Origin: Vigna angularis
Lineage: Eukaryota > Streptophyta > Magnoliopsida > Fabales > Fabaceae
NCBI RefSeq assembly: GCF_016808095.1
Contig: NC_068979.1
Coordinates: forward strand, 23,705,444 to 23,769,443
Reading direction: 5' to 3'
DNA: 64,000 nucleotides
In this document: one piece after another, positions 11,399-23,009 of the stretch
Numbering within the stretch: the stretch's first letter is position 1
Layout of the letters: every line of letters begins with the position of its first letter
Notes under the pieces: model-generated
The model's input: only the letters and a program-made list of their open reading frames with translations
Told to the model about the DNA's origin: nothing
The model's database searches: none
Translations under genes and position numbers: made by a program

Positions 11399-12887
11399 AA
11401 CTAGTGCAGAAAAGACTTTAGATGTATGTTATTTTGGGCTTTTAACGTAGGATCTCTGTCCGACGTTTATATGGGTGACGTTAATGAGACATTGAACCCA
11501 ATAGGTCAGACGTCTATATAGACGTCTGATCCATACAAGTCAAACGTCTATATAGATGTCTTACACTATAGATAAGATGTCCAAAACGTCGCCATATTTG
11601 ATTGGATCTTTTTCCGCTTGAGGCCTCTTGGGTTGCTCCTGGCTCATGGTGATTCGAGTTTAAAGCTTTATATTTTAGTTGAAGAGAATGTATTGTACGT
11701 TTTTTTTTGTATTGGATGGTTTTAAAAATGTAGTGGAGAGAAATGGAGGAGTGCAAAACATAAGAAATCGCCGCCCAAGAATGTCGTCCAAGGACATGAG
11801 CAAAACTGCACCAAAACCCAACGAAAACGTATTTTAATCGGTTCAAATGAAAGATAATGCATCAAAGAGTGATGTAATCAGAGTAAAATTAATTTAAAAC
11901 GGTGCAAAAGTGAGAAAACGAACCTTAAAAGCGTAACCCGTAGAGAGAAAACACGAGGAAGATGATGAACATTAAGTGCACGTAACTGCTGCCTCGCGTT
12001 CGTGGTGTTTTAATGCAGCCATATAGAAGTCGGTTCCCCCCACATCAGACGTCTATATGGCTTTAGAAGTCTGATTGGCAGGATCTGACGTCTAAATGAA
12101 GTTAAAAAGCAACTTTTTAGATTTCAAAAATGAGTAAATAAAAGTCGGTTCCCCCATACCAGACGTCTATATGGCTGTAGAAGTCAGATTGGCGGGATCT
12201 GACGTCTAAATAGATTTAAAAAGTAACTTTTTAAATTTCAAAAATGAGTATATAGAAGTCGGTTCCCCCATATCAAACGTCTATATGGCTGTAGAAGTCG
12301 GATTGGCGGAATTTGGCGTCTAAATGGAGTTATAAAGTAACTTTTTAGATTTAAAAAATGAGTATATAGAAGTCGGTTCCCCCCACATCGGACATCTATA
12401 TGGTTGTAGAAGTCGGATTGGCGGGATCTGACATCTAAATGGAGTTAAAAAGTGACTTTTTAGATTTCAAAAATGAGTATATAAAAGTCGGTTCCCCCCA
12501 CATCGGACGTCTATATGGCTGTAGAAATCGGATTGGCGGGATCTGACGTCTAAATGGAGTTAAAAAGTGACTTTTTAGATTTAAAAAATGAGTATATAGA
12601 AGTATGTTTCCCCCACATCAGACGTCTATATGACTTTAGAAGTCGGATTGGTGGGATTGGACATGTAAATGGAGTCAAAAAGTGACTATTTAGATTTAAA
12701 AAATAAGTATATAGAAGTCTGTTCCCCCACATCAAACGTCTATATGGCTTTAGACGTCTGTTCCCTCCAGAATAAACGTTTATATGGTTGTTTAATTTAC
12801 GGAAAATGCCATCGGTCATTTTTTACGTTAGATATTCGAGGGTCGGAGGTTTAAAGGGTGACGTTAAAGGCCTTTTCTGCACTAGCG
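11399..12887. mobile_element. Second non-autonomous CACTA-like transposon with mutated termini
   Basis: Inverted ends AACTAGTGCAGAAAAG and CTTTTCTGCACTAGCG differ from a canonical CACTAGTGCAG terminus by one base at each extreme end. AAT occurs on both flanks (11396-11398, 12888-12890), fitting the 3-bp target duplication of CACTA elements. Only 46 bp separate it from the preceding CACTA element once the target duplications are excluded. The right half is a tandem array of a 115-bp unit rich in the core GACGTC; single copies of the same core sit near the left end, including a perfect 24-bp palindrome at 11506-11529. No transposase is seen. A 110-codon minus-strand frame at 11514-11846 is unlike any family I know and is probably spurious. 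Confidence 0.65.
12025..12760 (+). repeat. Seven-copy tandem array, 114-115-bp unit
   Basis: Copies begin at 12025, 12140, 12254, 12368, 12483, 12598 and 12713 (the last is partial). Each contains agtcggttcccccacatc, then a cagacgtctatatgg segment, a second agaagtcggattgg segment, tgacgtctaaatgg and an AT-rich tail. The 6-bp core GACGTC occurs up to twice per unit. It acts as the subterminal repeat region of the second CACTA-like element. Confidence 0.85.
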
Positions 12888-12890
12888 AAT

Positions 12891-14467
12891 AGAGCAAGTG
12901 AGTTTCAACACCGTTTTGCTCTTCGCTCTTTAATCGAGTCAATGCAGTGAAGTTTCCATTGCATGTGTATCTTGAAATTTTCTTTGAGATTCTTGGTAAA
13001 TCTAAGGTCCTAAGGACTCTTTCCTTTTTCAATTTGGTGATTCGTAGGTGTTTTTAGAAATTTCTTGTGCGAGAAGTAATTGGGGTGTTCTTAGAGCTTT
13101 GTATCATTTGTGTAAGGTAAGGGAAGCTAGAACCTTTTTTTAGATTGTGCTTGTACTATAAAATTAGTATCTATATGAGTAATAAATGAATTTTGAGAAA
13201 ATTGTTATGTTTGAGTGTATATAGTTATGAAATTGATGATTTTGATAGTATGATGTTGATATGTTTGGAATGATGTGTTTGTGATGCTTAAAACTGTCTT
13301 GACTATGTATGATGAAGTTGTTTTGATGTTTAAAATTGAATGAATAGTTGTTGGAGTAAAGATGAATCAATTGCTTAGGTTTTAAGGTCAAAAATAGGGG
13401 TTTGATGGGTGAGTTTTAGAGGTAGGTGTTGAAGTGATGAAGGAACTGATTTAGTACTTTTATGTGATTATTTTGGACTTATTAGAAGTGTTAGTTTGAG
13501 AGAAATCTGATATGGGACAAAGAAGAGGGTTCATTGTTGAAGTTTTGAAGTATTATAATGTAAAAAGGAGGTTTTGAATAGTAAGAATTGGTTGCAGGTA
13601 GTGAGGACTGGTTTGAGCAGTTAGGAGGTTGTTTTGAGGACTATTATGTTTGGTCTAAGGATTTAAATGAAAGAAATTTGGTATAGAATTATTGGAGTAA
13701 ACTTAGAGTAAGTTTCTAGGCAATTTTGGTCAATTTTGAGGTTTTGCATGGTGAGATTTTGAAACAGCAGGGCTGGGAGTAATTTGCCCATACACCTACA
13801 CTATCATACATATATTCATATAATCATAACTATCTTATGTAGCATACAAGGAAAACTATTTATCCAAAACTATAAAGCACTTCAAGCATGGAAAAAATTT
13901 CACAAAGTTATTGCCCAATTCTAAACAACCGTCGCACAAAGCCCAATGACACACAAGCGTTGCCTAGTGGTGGAAGTTGTCGCCTAGTGGCAATGCAACA
14001 TTTTTTGTTTTTGATGCTTGAGAATTTCTGATCTCCATAAGGTTTCCACTTGTACTCCACATAATCACACTACACTCTCAAAACACAAACATTAAGTGAA
14101 ATAAGTTCACAAATTTTGCAACCATACACCCATAATCACCAGTTTTTAATCTTTTTAGACTAAGGTATTCAAGTACTCTAAAGTTGGTAAGGAAAAATTA
14201 TAATACATTATCATAAACATTCAATCCTTCAAACCCAAATAATAACTTCACCATATCAACATCAAAGTCACCTATTCATACAATTTCTTGTTAATACATC
14301 ATCAGTCGCAGTCACCTATTCATACAATTTCCTGTTATTACATCATCAGTCACACTTAAACTTCTCTATATTCTACCACAATTTTATAACTTCATGGTCC
14401 AAACCAAATTTTCTCTCATTGAATTTATCTGTTATTCTCAAATATCACAACTAATTTACCATCTAAC
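12891..14467. other. Intergenic DNA, possible decayed retroelement
   Basis: No gene was recognised. 12890-13760 is T/G-rich with many atg/ttg words ('gtgtaaggtaag' near 13110). The style resembles untranslated parts of old LTR retrotransposons, but no LTR, primer-binding site or pol motif was found. 14260-14350 contains a 60-bp near-duplicate ('cacctattcatacaatttc' twice). Confidence 0.35.
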
Positions 14468-14966
14468 TGTTGGGTTTTATAAAAAAGGAGGTTCACTGAA
14501 GAGACACAATATCAATAAGACCTAAGCTCAACCACATAAGGGAATGACACCACTCTCAACCCAAAACTCGAAAGCAATGGGTTAATGGGTCTTCATCCTT
14601 ATATAGTGCTCTTTCTCATTTCTACCCAATGTGAGACTTAAACTCACACTTGGATTCCCAACAATCTCCCCCTCAAGAGTGAGTCCCTTCCACATTGGTA
14701 CACTCCCCTTCCAGCGAAAGCATATCCTTTTTCATACCTTTGTTCATCTTAATGGGACATACATAACTTTGATACCACTATTAGATTTTATCGAGGAGGA
14801 GGTTCACTGGGGAAACAATATCAATGAGACCCGAGTCCATCCACATAAGGGATTGATGTCACTTCCAACCTAAAACCTCAAGGCAATGGGTTAATAAATC
14901 TTTATCCTTATATGGTGTTACACTTTCTCATTTCTATCAAATGTGAGACTTAGACTGACATCAACA
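14468..14966 (-). mobile_element. TRIM (miniature LTR retrotransposon)
   Basis: Two direct repeats of about 190 bp, 14468-14663 and 14779-14966, flank a ~115-bp spacer. Read on the minus strand the repeat starts TGTTGGGAATCC, has a TATA box (ACTATATAAGG) and ends in AACA. One base after the upstream repeat the minus strand reads TGGTATCAAAG, a primer-binding site for initiator tRNA-Met. With LTRs this short and no coding room, it is a terminal-repeat retrotransposon in miniature. The LTRs differ at many positions, so it is old, and I found no clean 5-bp target duplication. A solo copy of this family is at 43641-43827. Confidence 0.75.
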
Positions 14967-15248
14967 ACTCATAATTCTAAAAAATGAGTTACAGTTTCAA
15001 CAAACATACAACCACAACATGTATCACACAATAGTTATATATAATAAGAAGAAAAAAAAATCATGAAATTAACATTCCTTACCTAATAGAGTTTGTCTAG
15101 TGTTGCTCTCCTCTCAAACAAATTCACACAAGAAATTACTCTATCTACATAATTAAAGGTATGATCAATAATCAAGGTAAAATTTTTAGGATCACAAACC
15201 AATAGAGTTTCATTAAGAGAGAAAGGATGTAACATGTATTCGGAAATG

Positions 15249-16185
15249 CACTACAAAAAATCTTGAAATTACCGAAAAAATTTTACCGATGGACTCCAAT
15301 TCTTTTGGTACCGATGGATTTTACCGACAAAATCATCACCGACGAATTTTACCGACAAATTTTTTTGTCAATAACACATATTGGACCTAAAAATGGAAAA
15401 GTCCGTTGGTAATGCATATTGCACTTATCGACGAAAAAGTTCATCGATAAATCCGTCGATAAATGAGACATGCATTACTGTCGACAAAATTTGTGAGAAT
15501 TTTTCGTCTATTATTTGACTTATCGACAGACTTTTCCGTTTGTAAATGAAATATACATTACCGATGGAAAATTCATCGATAAAATGAGCGAGAATTTTCC
15601 CGTCCATTTTTCTTTTTTCTCCGCGAGTTAGTCTTCTTATATATCTCCCTTTCTCACATTTCTTCCTCATTTGCGTGAGGAAGAAAGTTCTTCTCCTACT
15701 TTTCCATCTTTCACTCCATCTTTTTCTTCTCTTCCACTCCATTGCAGATACAAATCAAGACCGCCTCCATCTCTATTTAGCAAGGTCGTCGCTCCGCTCA
15801 ATTTGGTCGCCCCTGACACCATTGTGCACTGCCACCACGGTGCACTGTCATCACTGCACATTGTCCCACTGCACACTGCCACTACTGCACGCTTTGTTCT
15901 AAGTTTGACCAACACCAAATTTTATCCATGCGTTTAATGTATTTAATCTTCTATATTGGTAAAAATAAAAAAAAAAATGAAGAAACAAAACTGAAGAAGG
16001 AAGGAAAGCGGAGGAAGAAGATGAATCATATTTTGATATTTACCGATGAAAAAAATTCGTCGATAAAATTTATCGACAGCAGTTTTATCGACAAACGTTT
16101 GGCCATTGGTAATCTATTCATTCACTAACGAATTTTGTACATTACCGACGGATTTAGGCCATCGATAATATCAGTTTTTATTATA
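15249..16185. mobile_element. CACTA-like element with ACCGACGAATTT subterminal repeats
   Basis: The left end reads CACTACAAAAAATC, a common CACTA terminus in legumes. Short repeats built on ttaccgac(g/a)aattt or their complement, tcgtcggtaa, crowd 15270-15600 and recur at 16040-16165, as expected for subterminal transposase-binding repeats. The right terminus is degenerate ('cagtttttattata' near 16172-16185 instead of ...TGTAGTG), so the end is approximate and no target duplication could be confirmed. The middle (15620-15920) is CT-rich and contains histidine/cysteine-like TGCAC repeats ('cactgcacac'); it is not a recognisable gene. Confidence 0.55.
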
Positions 16186-18889
16186 AATTATTCTTAAAGA
16201 GACAAGATAGAAATCAACCTCACATAAAAATAGAAATTGGTTAAGGGCTTTAATGGAGTTCTCCTCCTACTCACTTCTATGGCATTAAATCTTTAAAATG
16301 ATGATAATAAGATCATAAATTTTGGAAAAGAAATAGAAGGTTTTGAGAGAAATTAGGTTTAGATATAAAAAGCTTTTTTTTAAATATAATTGGAGTTCTC
16401 ACACTATCTCTTTATCTAAATTTCTCTTTATTTTAGCATTTGAATCTAGAGTGATTTGTGATGAATATGATATTTTTTTCTCTTTTTTTCAGCATTATTA
16501 TCTTGAGTAAAATTAATACATAACTATAAGTGCAAAGGAATATTGTTACTTTAATGTAAGAAATCCACGTAACATAAAAAATAAAAAATAAAAGCAACAA
16601 AAGAAAATCTCACTCTTTAAATAAATTTTAAAATTCCATAATTTTAAATAATCAAACTATTCTTATAAATTTAAAAAAGTTCACTTTTTGTTTATCCATC
16701 CGAACATATTATTTATCTAAGAGTTGTAACTATTTACATAAAACTTTGAATGCAAGGGGAATAATAAACGTGAAATTTGTCTAAAGAAGTATATAGTATT
16801 TGGAAAGGTAGAATTTGTAGTTTTGATTGTAAGATTAACGAAGATACTAAAAATGTTTTGCTCCCTTTTTCCTTTGCCTTCCTTTCCCTATCAAATGGAT
16901 GGCATTTTCAAGATGGAGCCAATCCACGAAGTGTCCTCCGCAATGGACGGTTGTGATGTACGATCCATTTTTTTCCTCATAAAGTAAAAAGTCATGCCCA
17001 CCAACAAAATAAAGAACATAACTGGAGACACTAGACTGGTAGTTCACGAATCACCATCAAACCATGTTTCCTCCACACACATTTCAGATTTTCAAAATTT
17101 CCACAAAGGAACGCCATTATCAATCTTATTATCATTTTCTTTTTATTTTCTTAAGAAAACAATGCACTTATGGAAAGAGAAAGATAGCACATGGAATTTT
17201 GAGTAAGCTGAACTCACCACAAGAATATGAGCATGTGGATGGGAAGATTCATTACCCACTGTTTTCCCACCTAATTTTTTTTTCTTATCATTATTTTATT
17301 TTTCATTTCAGAAGTGATAAGATACCTTTTGGAAATATTAGAATGAGTTCAAACCAGTTCAATCCAATCTGGTTCGTAATGGTTTTGAGTTGGATTGAGT
17401 TAAAAAAAATCAATTTTTTTAAATATAGGTCAAAAATCCACCACTAACAATGATCTTTGTTAATTTTTCATATTTTTTATCATAATTTCTTGTACTTTTA
17501 TTTATGGAAGTTGACAATTTGATATTTTAAAAATTAAAATATTACTTAATATGTTTAAATGATTTGGATATATATTTTTTGTAATAAAAAATGAATTGGT
17601 AAATCTACTAAGTGTTTCTTTAATAAATACATTATTTTTATTTACTAAAAGTGAAAATGATAAAACTATTACTTCATTGAGAACTTACTATGTTGTTTTT
17701 CTCGTTATAGTGTTTTAACCATGTCCTTAGAACATTGGCCAAACCCAAACTATAAAATTAGGTAGTAGATTTCTTAAATAAAATGCAAAAGGAAAGAGTT
17801 TTTAGGCTTTTCTTTTGTTCCTAATTTTAGTTATTGAATGGATTAGAAAATGGAGGAGATGAAAGGATTGAAAGAAAGAAAAGTGTTAATTTAAGGAAGA
17901 TGGATCCACCCAATGGCAATAGGGTACCCTTTCAGCTTTCAACTAATAAAGATGTATGTTAAGTTGTGAGAGCTCCTTGTCTTTGGCTAAATACAAAACA
18001 CTATTTATAGGGACCCCGTTAAGGTCACATCATTACCTATACTTAGATGAGTGGGTCCTTTTGTTCCTTTTTATCAAGACCAGATTGATTCCATTTTTTT
18101 TAATCAAATAAGAATTCTCTCATTTTCATATCTGTCCTAACTTTTAACAAATACCAAATACTCATAATATATCCATGCACAACATTTACAACCATCTATT
18201 TACTTTAGAGGGCAGAAATTAACTAACTACTTTCTTTTACTTCAACTTGCTTCATAAATTATTGTGAAAATTTCCTTGCAATTGTAATTATCAATCACTT
18301 GGTCATACAAACATCTAAAATGTGTTATGTCAATGGTATATTATTAGATTTTTTTTCATACTTTTTATTTGTTCTTTTCGTTATTAAATCTTTTATTTTA
18401 TTTTATTTTTAGTTTTATAAACAATTTAATTTGTGTTTTGAACAAGTAAAATGTTTTAAATCCATAGAGAAAAAAATAAATAATGTATTATGAATAAATT
18501 ATTTTAAACTAATTTTAAACTACGTTATTTTTTTTGTTTGTGTGTTTATTAAAATAGAACTAGAGATAAAAAAATAAATATTTTTAAGTTTATAATTAAG
18601 TTTTGAATAAAATCAACCTTAAAACTAATTTATTCGTTTAGAAAGTCAACTTGTCTATAAAAATATAAAAGTAGACTCTATTAAAATATAAATGATAAAA
18701 CGTGCAAAAATTCAATAGATTCTCTAAAAGTATAAAAGATATAAAAAATATGTATAGTTGACTCATTAAAATATTACGGTCATAAAGTTTTGAGAGTAAA
18801 TCTAGGTTCAACATTTAAAATAAAAGTTGAGAACAAACAAAGTGAGTTAATTTTCACCATATTCTATGCGTGTTTGAAGGCATGCAAAA
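16186..18889. other. AT-rich intergenic DNA, no gene recognised
   Basis: Several short frames exist (for example 127 codons at 17064-17447) but none has a domain, splice structure or composition that stands out from the flanks. There is nothing further to report. Confidence 0.5.
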
Positions 18890-20415
18890 ATAGTTTCATA
18901 TGTTGTAAATCCCCATCATTGGGTTGGATAGATGCTTTCTGAAAGGAAAATATGGAGGAGAGTTACTAACAACAGTAGGAAGAGATGGAAATAAATAGAT
19001 TTTACCTATAGCATATGCTGTTGTAGAGGTCAAGAACAAGGACTCTTGAACATGGTTCTTAGAGCTTCTCATTAAGGACCTTGGTCAGGAAGATGTGTGT
19101 GCATCACACACTTTTATTTCAAACCAACAAAAGATCACTTTTAGAATTTGTATTCAAATTTTTAGAAAAAAAAATTATAGGAAACAATCTTAAACACCTC
19201 ATGTGAAGGGTAGCAACAACCACATATCCACAACATAAGGAGACTGAGATGAGGAACATTAAAGAGGAGAATTTATATGCGTTTAAACACTTAATTGTTA
19301 TTCCCCCCATGTATGCATTTACTATTATAAATGTTTGATATGCATTTGTGGCCCCTACTTTTCAGACTTATATACACTAACATACATTAAATCAGGTTTT
19401 GGTCAAGATCTAGATTTACCCAAAGATAACAGTGTGACACACTTGTGAACAATATGTGTGAGGGCTTCAATAGTGTACAAGTCATACTAGGTCTAAGCCC
19501 ATAATTAGCATGTTGCAAGACATTAAGGTTTACATTATGAGGAGATGGGATATGAACAGGAGAAAGATGACATCATATGAAGGCTCTATCTGTCCCAAAG
19601 TTTTGAACAAACTTCTAAAGGAATCATGGTTTACCACATATTGAATACCAAGGTAAGTTTAAGTGTATCAATTAACATTCTTTTACATGATGAGTACTTT
19701 AATGATAATTGTGTTGTGGCTTTCTATACATGAAAGGGGTCAACAGATAAATTATTTAAAGTAAGGCACATATCTCATTTTGGGGAGAAATGAACTGTCA
19801 ACATTGACAAAATGGACTCCACAAGTAGAAAATGGAGCATAAGTGGAATGTCTTACTATCATGCCCTTGTTGCAATGAAATTTCTGAATTTAAATGGAGA
19901 ATATTACATTACCTATTGGTTTAGGAAGTCAACATATGAAGAGACCTACAATTCAATTATATATTGTATTAATGGTCAACATGTGTGACAAGTTACACCA
20001 TATCCAGATGTATCGCCCTCAAATAAAAGAGTAATGTCAGGAAGGCTTAAGAAAAAACAACGACTAGAGACGTGAGAGATAAAGAAGAACGATACTAAAT
20101 TAAGGGTGGGTTTAAAAAAATATGTGTTGTTTATAGGGAAATTGGACACAATAAAACATCTTGCCCACAAGGACGTCAAGCACAAGACACTAAATCAGCA
20201 GGATGTTCACCACAACAAACAAAAACAACAATATCACCACCACAAGAAACTCAATCAATAATTTATCCAACACAAGCAGTGCCACCAACAAATGGAATCC
20301 ACTCTACTCAGAAATCATCTCATGTTGTTGTGATTCCACCTCGACACCCTACAAGAGGCAGACCAAACATCATGCATAAATTGAAGGCTAGTAGGGGATG
20401 TATTTGGAAGCTATG
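18890..20415 (+). pseudogene. MULE (MuDR-type) transposase remnant
   Basis: Translation across frameshifts gives successive transposase pieces. First, near 18920-19080, there is a block like the start of the MULE catalytic domain (KYGGELLTTVGRDGN, then IAYAVVEVKNKDS and WFLELLIKDLG). Next, 19160-19315, the NLKHLM...KETEMRNIKEENLYAFKH segment. Then, 19440-19640, NNMCEGFNSVI...RRWDMNRRKM...EGSICPKVLNKL. Last, 19800-19990, a SWIM-like zinc-finger region (CSCRKWNISG...HALVAMKF), and near 20130-20170 a zinc knuckle ending GHNKTSCPQ. Several in-frame stops (for example near 18945 and 19186) and shifts show it is dead. Terminal inverted repeats were not located. The order of domains is that of Mutator-like transposases. 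Confidence 0.85.
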
Positions 20416-20440
20416 ACCTTGGACTTGCAATGTTTATTTT

Positions 20441-20890
20441 GTGGACTATCTTTGGACTTTTATTTTGTTCACTATTATTGTCATGTATTTAATTTATACA
20501 TGTATTTGTTTTCTCAAACAGGATGCCATGTATTTTGATAACTTTGGATCGTTGTTAAGCTATATTATACCAGCTTCATTTTGATGTAATCATTAATTAC
20601 AATTGTTGGAGATCCCTTTTTATTTGGTACACAATGAAATATGAATTGGTCGACCAATATGTATTGTGGACTATCTTTGGACTTTTATTTTGTTGACTAT
20701 TATTGTCATGGATTTACTTTATACATGTATTTGTTTTCTCAAACAGGATGTCATGTATTTTGATAACTTTGGATCGTTGTTAAGCTATATTATACCAGCT
20801 TCATTTTGATGTAATCATTAATTACAATTGTTGGAGATCCCTTTTTATTTGGTAAACAATGAAATATGAATTGGTCAACCAATATGTATT
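20441..20890 (+). repeat. 225-bp tandem duplication downstream of the MULE relic
   Basis: 20441-20665 and 20666-20890 are nearly identical, each from gtggactatctttgg to caatatgtatt, with only a few substitutions (for example gtcgacc versus gtcaacc). The duplication is recent relative to the decayed transposase beside it. Confidence 0.9.
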
Positions 20891-21799
20891 GCTTGTGCAT
20901 ATACACCAATTTCTATTTACCTTTAATAGATTCCAAAACACTATTAAAATTATCTCATTAACTACTACACATTACATCAAGTACTTCAACTTTTTACAAT
21001 AAATCATGGAAGTTTCATCCACATTGATATTACAATTACATTAAATACACAGACAATAAACACCATCCCACCTTAACACCTTTAACCATTTTTCTAACAT
21101 AAAAACAAATTTCTCTAAATTTGATAATTCATCATTTCACCATCTCTTTCTTCCATCTTCACGACAGCTCCATCCATTTTTTTATTTTTTGAACTTTCTT
21201 CGATTTCTTGTTCACTGCACTATTGAAAATAATTGTAGCTAACCAAATATTTACTCCCACTCTGTTGAAAAATACAACAAAAACACACTTCAAAAAACAA
21301 CCACATCTTGATGTCATTTCTGTCACATTAATTAAAATGACTTATTTGTTACACATTTAAAAAAAAAAACTCAATTTAGACTATTTAAAATCTAAGGACC
21401 AAATTAAGATTATAGTACAAATACAAGACATTTATTTTTATCTCTTTTATAAGCTTAAAATTTTAATATGATTAGATACTGGATTTCAAAATCTAATTTG
21501 ATTAAGATTTAAAAATACGAACAAATTAAAAAATGTCATATTTTGTTTAGATATTACATTTAAAATTTATTATTAATATGCTTTTTTATGTATTTATCTA
21601 CTATTCTCAACATTGTAAAATGTATTTTATAAATATTATTTTTATAATTTAAATAATTTTACTAATAGTAAATACACACGTTATTTAAATTACATATTCA
21701 TATACCTATTAAAAATATGCAAACATAAATGTAATTAAATTTAGAATTAAATATATTTTTTGTCTTTTAATTTTTAATGAAAATTGAAATTATTTAATT
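20891..21799. other. AT-rich intergenic DNA
   Basis: No gene, splice structure or clear repeat was recognised here. Confidence 0.5.
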
Positions 21800-22634
21800 G
21801 TACGTAAAAAAACACTTTTAAAATTGCCTTGTTTCGATTTCAAGAAGAATAAAATATTTCAAAATACGGTTGTATTTTTGAAATTTTTTTGTACAAATAT
21901 AGTCTTTAGTTCTAAAATAACTAAAGTTTATCTTGGTAGTCTTTTTGAAAATAGTTGCACAACTATATGCTTTGGTTCTTTAAATAAGCGAGACTGGTTT
22001 GTTTGTTAGGTTTTAAATTATATAAATTTTACCTCCCTACCAAAGCTTTTCCATTTGTGTCACTACATCATTTCTCCATTGCAAGAACCACTATCTTCTC
22101 TTCCTGGTCGCCAAATGCGAACCACGTCGTCGTTTTCATTGTCACTCCTCCACTCTTCTCTCTTCCTTATCCTTCCTTGTCGCGAACGCGAACTGTGTCA
22201 TTATGTCACCACTATGAGCCTCCCTTTCCTTCCTATTTCGAAAGCGATGAGAGATTCGTTCTCTCATCTTGCATTTTTTTTCTGTTTCATAATCCTTTCC
22301 TCCTAATGCAAGTATATTTTTAATGCCTTTTATTCAATGTTGGGGTGAGAAGGGTAGTGGTGGTTCTGTTTGTTAGTGGGGAGCACGATTGTTACACAAT
22401 GAAAAATGCTGAAAAGATGTGAGGATGAGGAGAAATTGAAACAATAATTTTTCTAGAAAAAAGGAATAGGTTTCGCTTCAAGAAAGAACTAAAATATAAA
22501 GTAAAGAATAGACTTCAGATATGAACCGAAACCTAAAGTCCTAACTTTTTTTATCTCGCTTGAATGCTTTGGTTAAAAAAGCGAAGTAGAATTCCCAAAA
22601 TAACCGATGTCAAAACCTATATCTATACTAGTGC
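21800..22634. mobile_element. Possible CACTA-like non-autonomous element
   Basis: The right end reads ...CTATACTAGTG (to 22634). Left and right parts share inverted phrases: atgctttggttctttaaataagcgaga at 21967-21993 corresponds to the segment at 22554-22583 (tctcgcttgaatgctttggtt). The middle, 22035-22320, is CT-rich, like the interior of the element at 15249. The left terminus is not clear (CACTTTTAAAATTG near 21815) and no target duplication was verified. Confidence 0.3.
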
Positions 22635-22889
22635 ATCTTCGAAACTTTGGTCCAATTTAGTCTTCCAACTTTAGAAATGCGTAAATCTAATCATTTTAAC
22701 CAAATTTTGTTAAGTTTATTTGACATTTTAAACGTGTTTCGTGATAGCATTGAGTTGTTTATACCATTTAACACATTTTCACTTCAATGTTAGTTGAGAA
22801 ACACATTTGAAACATCAAATAAACTCAATAACTAATTCATGCATTTCTAAAATTGAGGAATTAAATTGAATCAATATTACGAAGATGAA
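22632..22889. repeat. Foldback (MITE-like) element
   Basis: The left arm begins gcatcttcgaaactttggtcc and the right arm, read in reverse complement, begins tcatcttcgtaatattgattc. The arms continue in parallel for about 120 bp, including 'tttagaaatgc', 'gtttatttga' and 'gtgtttc', with a short loop near 22765. The ends overlap the right end of the previous element, so nesting is likely. Confidence 0.65.
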
Positions 22890-22946
22890 TTAATTTCTAT
22901 TTTCATGAAAAGTTAAAGGAAAAAAAACATATTTAACCCTTAAATT

Positions 22947-23008
22947 TAATGTATACTATTATTTTATAATATATATTTATATAAAGTATAATATCATATG
23001 AAAAATTA
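22947..23008 (+). repeat. 62-bp direct repeat, left copy
   Basis: This AT-rich 62-mer, from taatgtatactattattt to atatgaaaaatta, recurs at 23800-23861 with one mismatch (c/a). The two copies bracket the segment carrying a PILS exon. Confidence 0.9.
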
Positions 23009-23009
23009 A

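Noticed and set aside
14468..14966. First read as a tandem duplication
   Set aside because: The TGTTGG...AACA ends and a tRNA-Met primer-binding site one base from the repeat show it is a TRIM.
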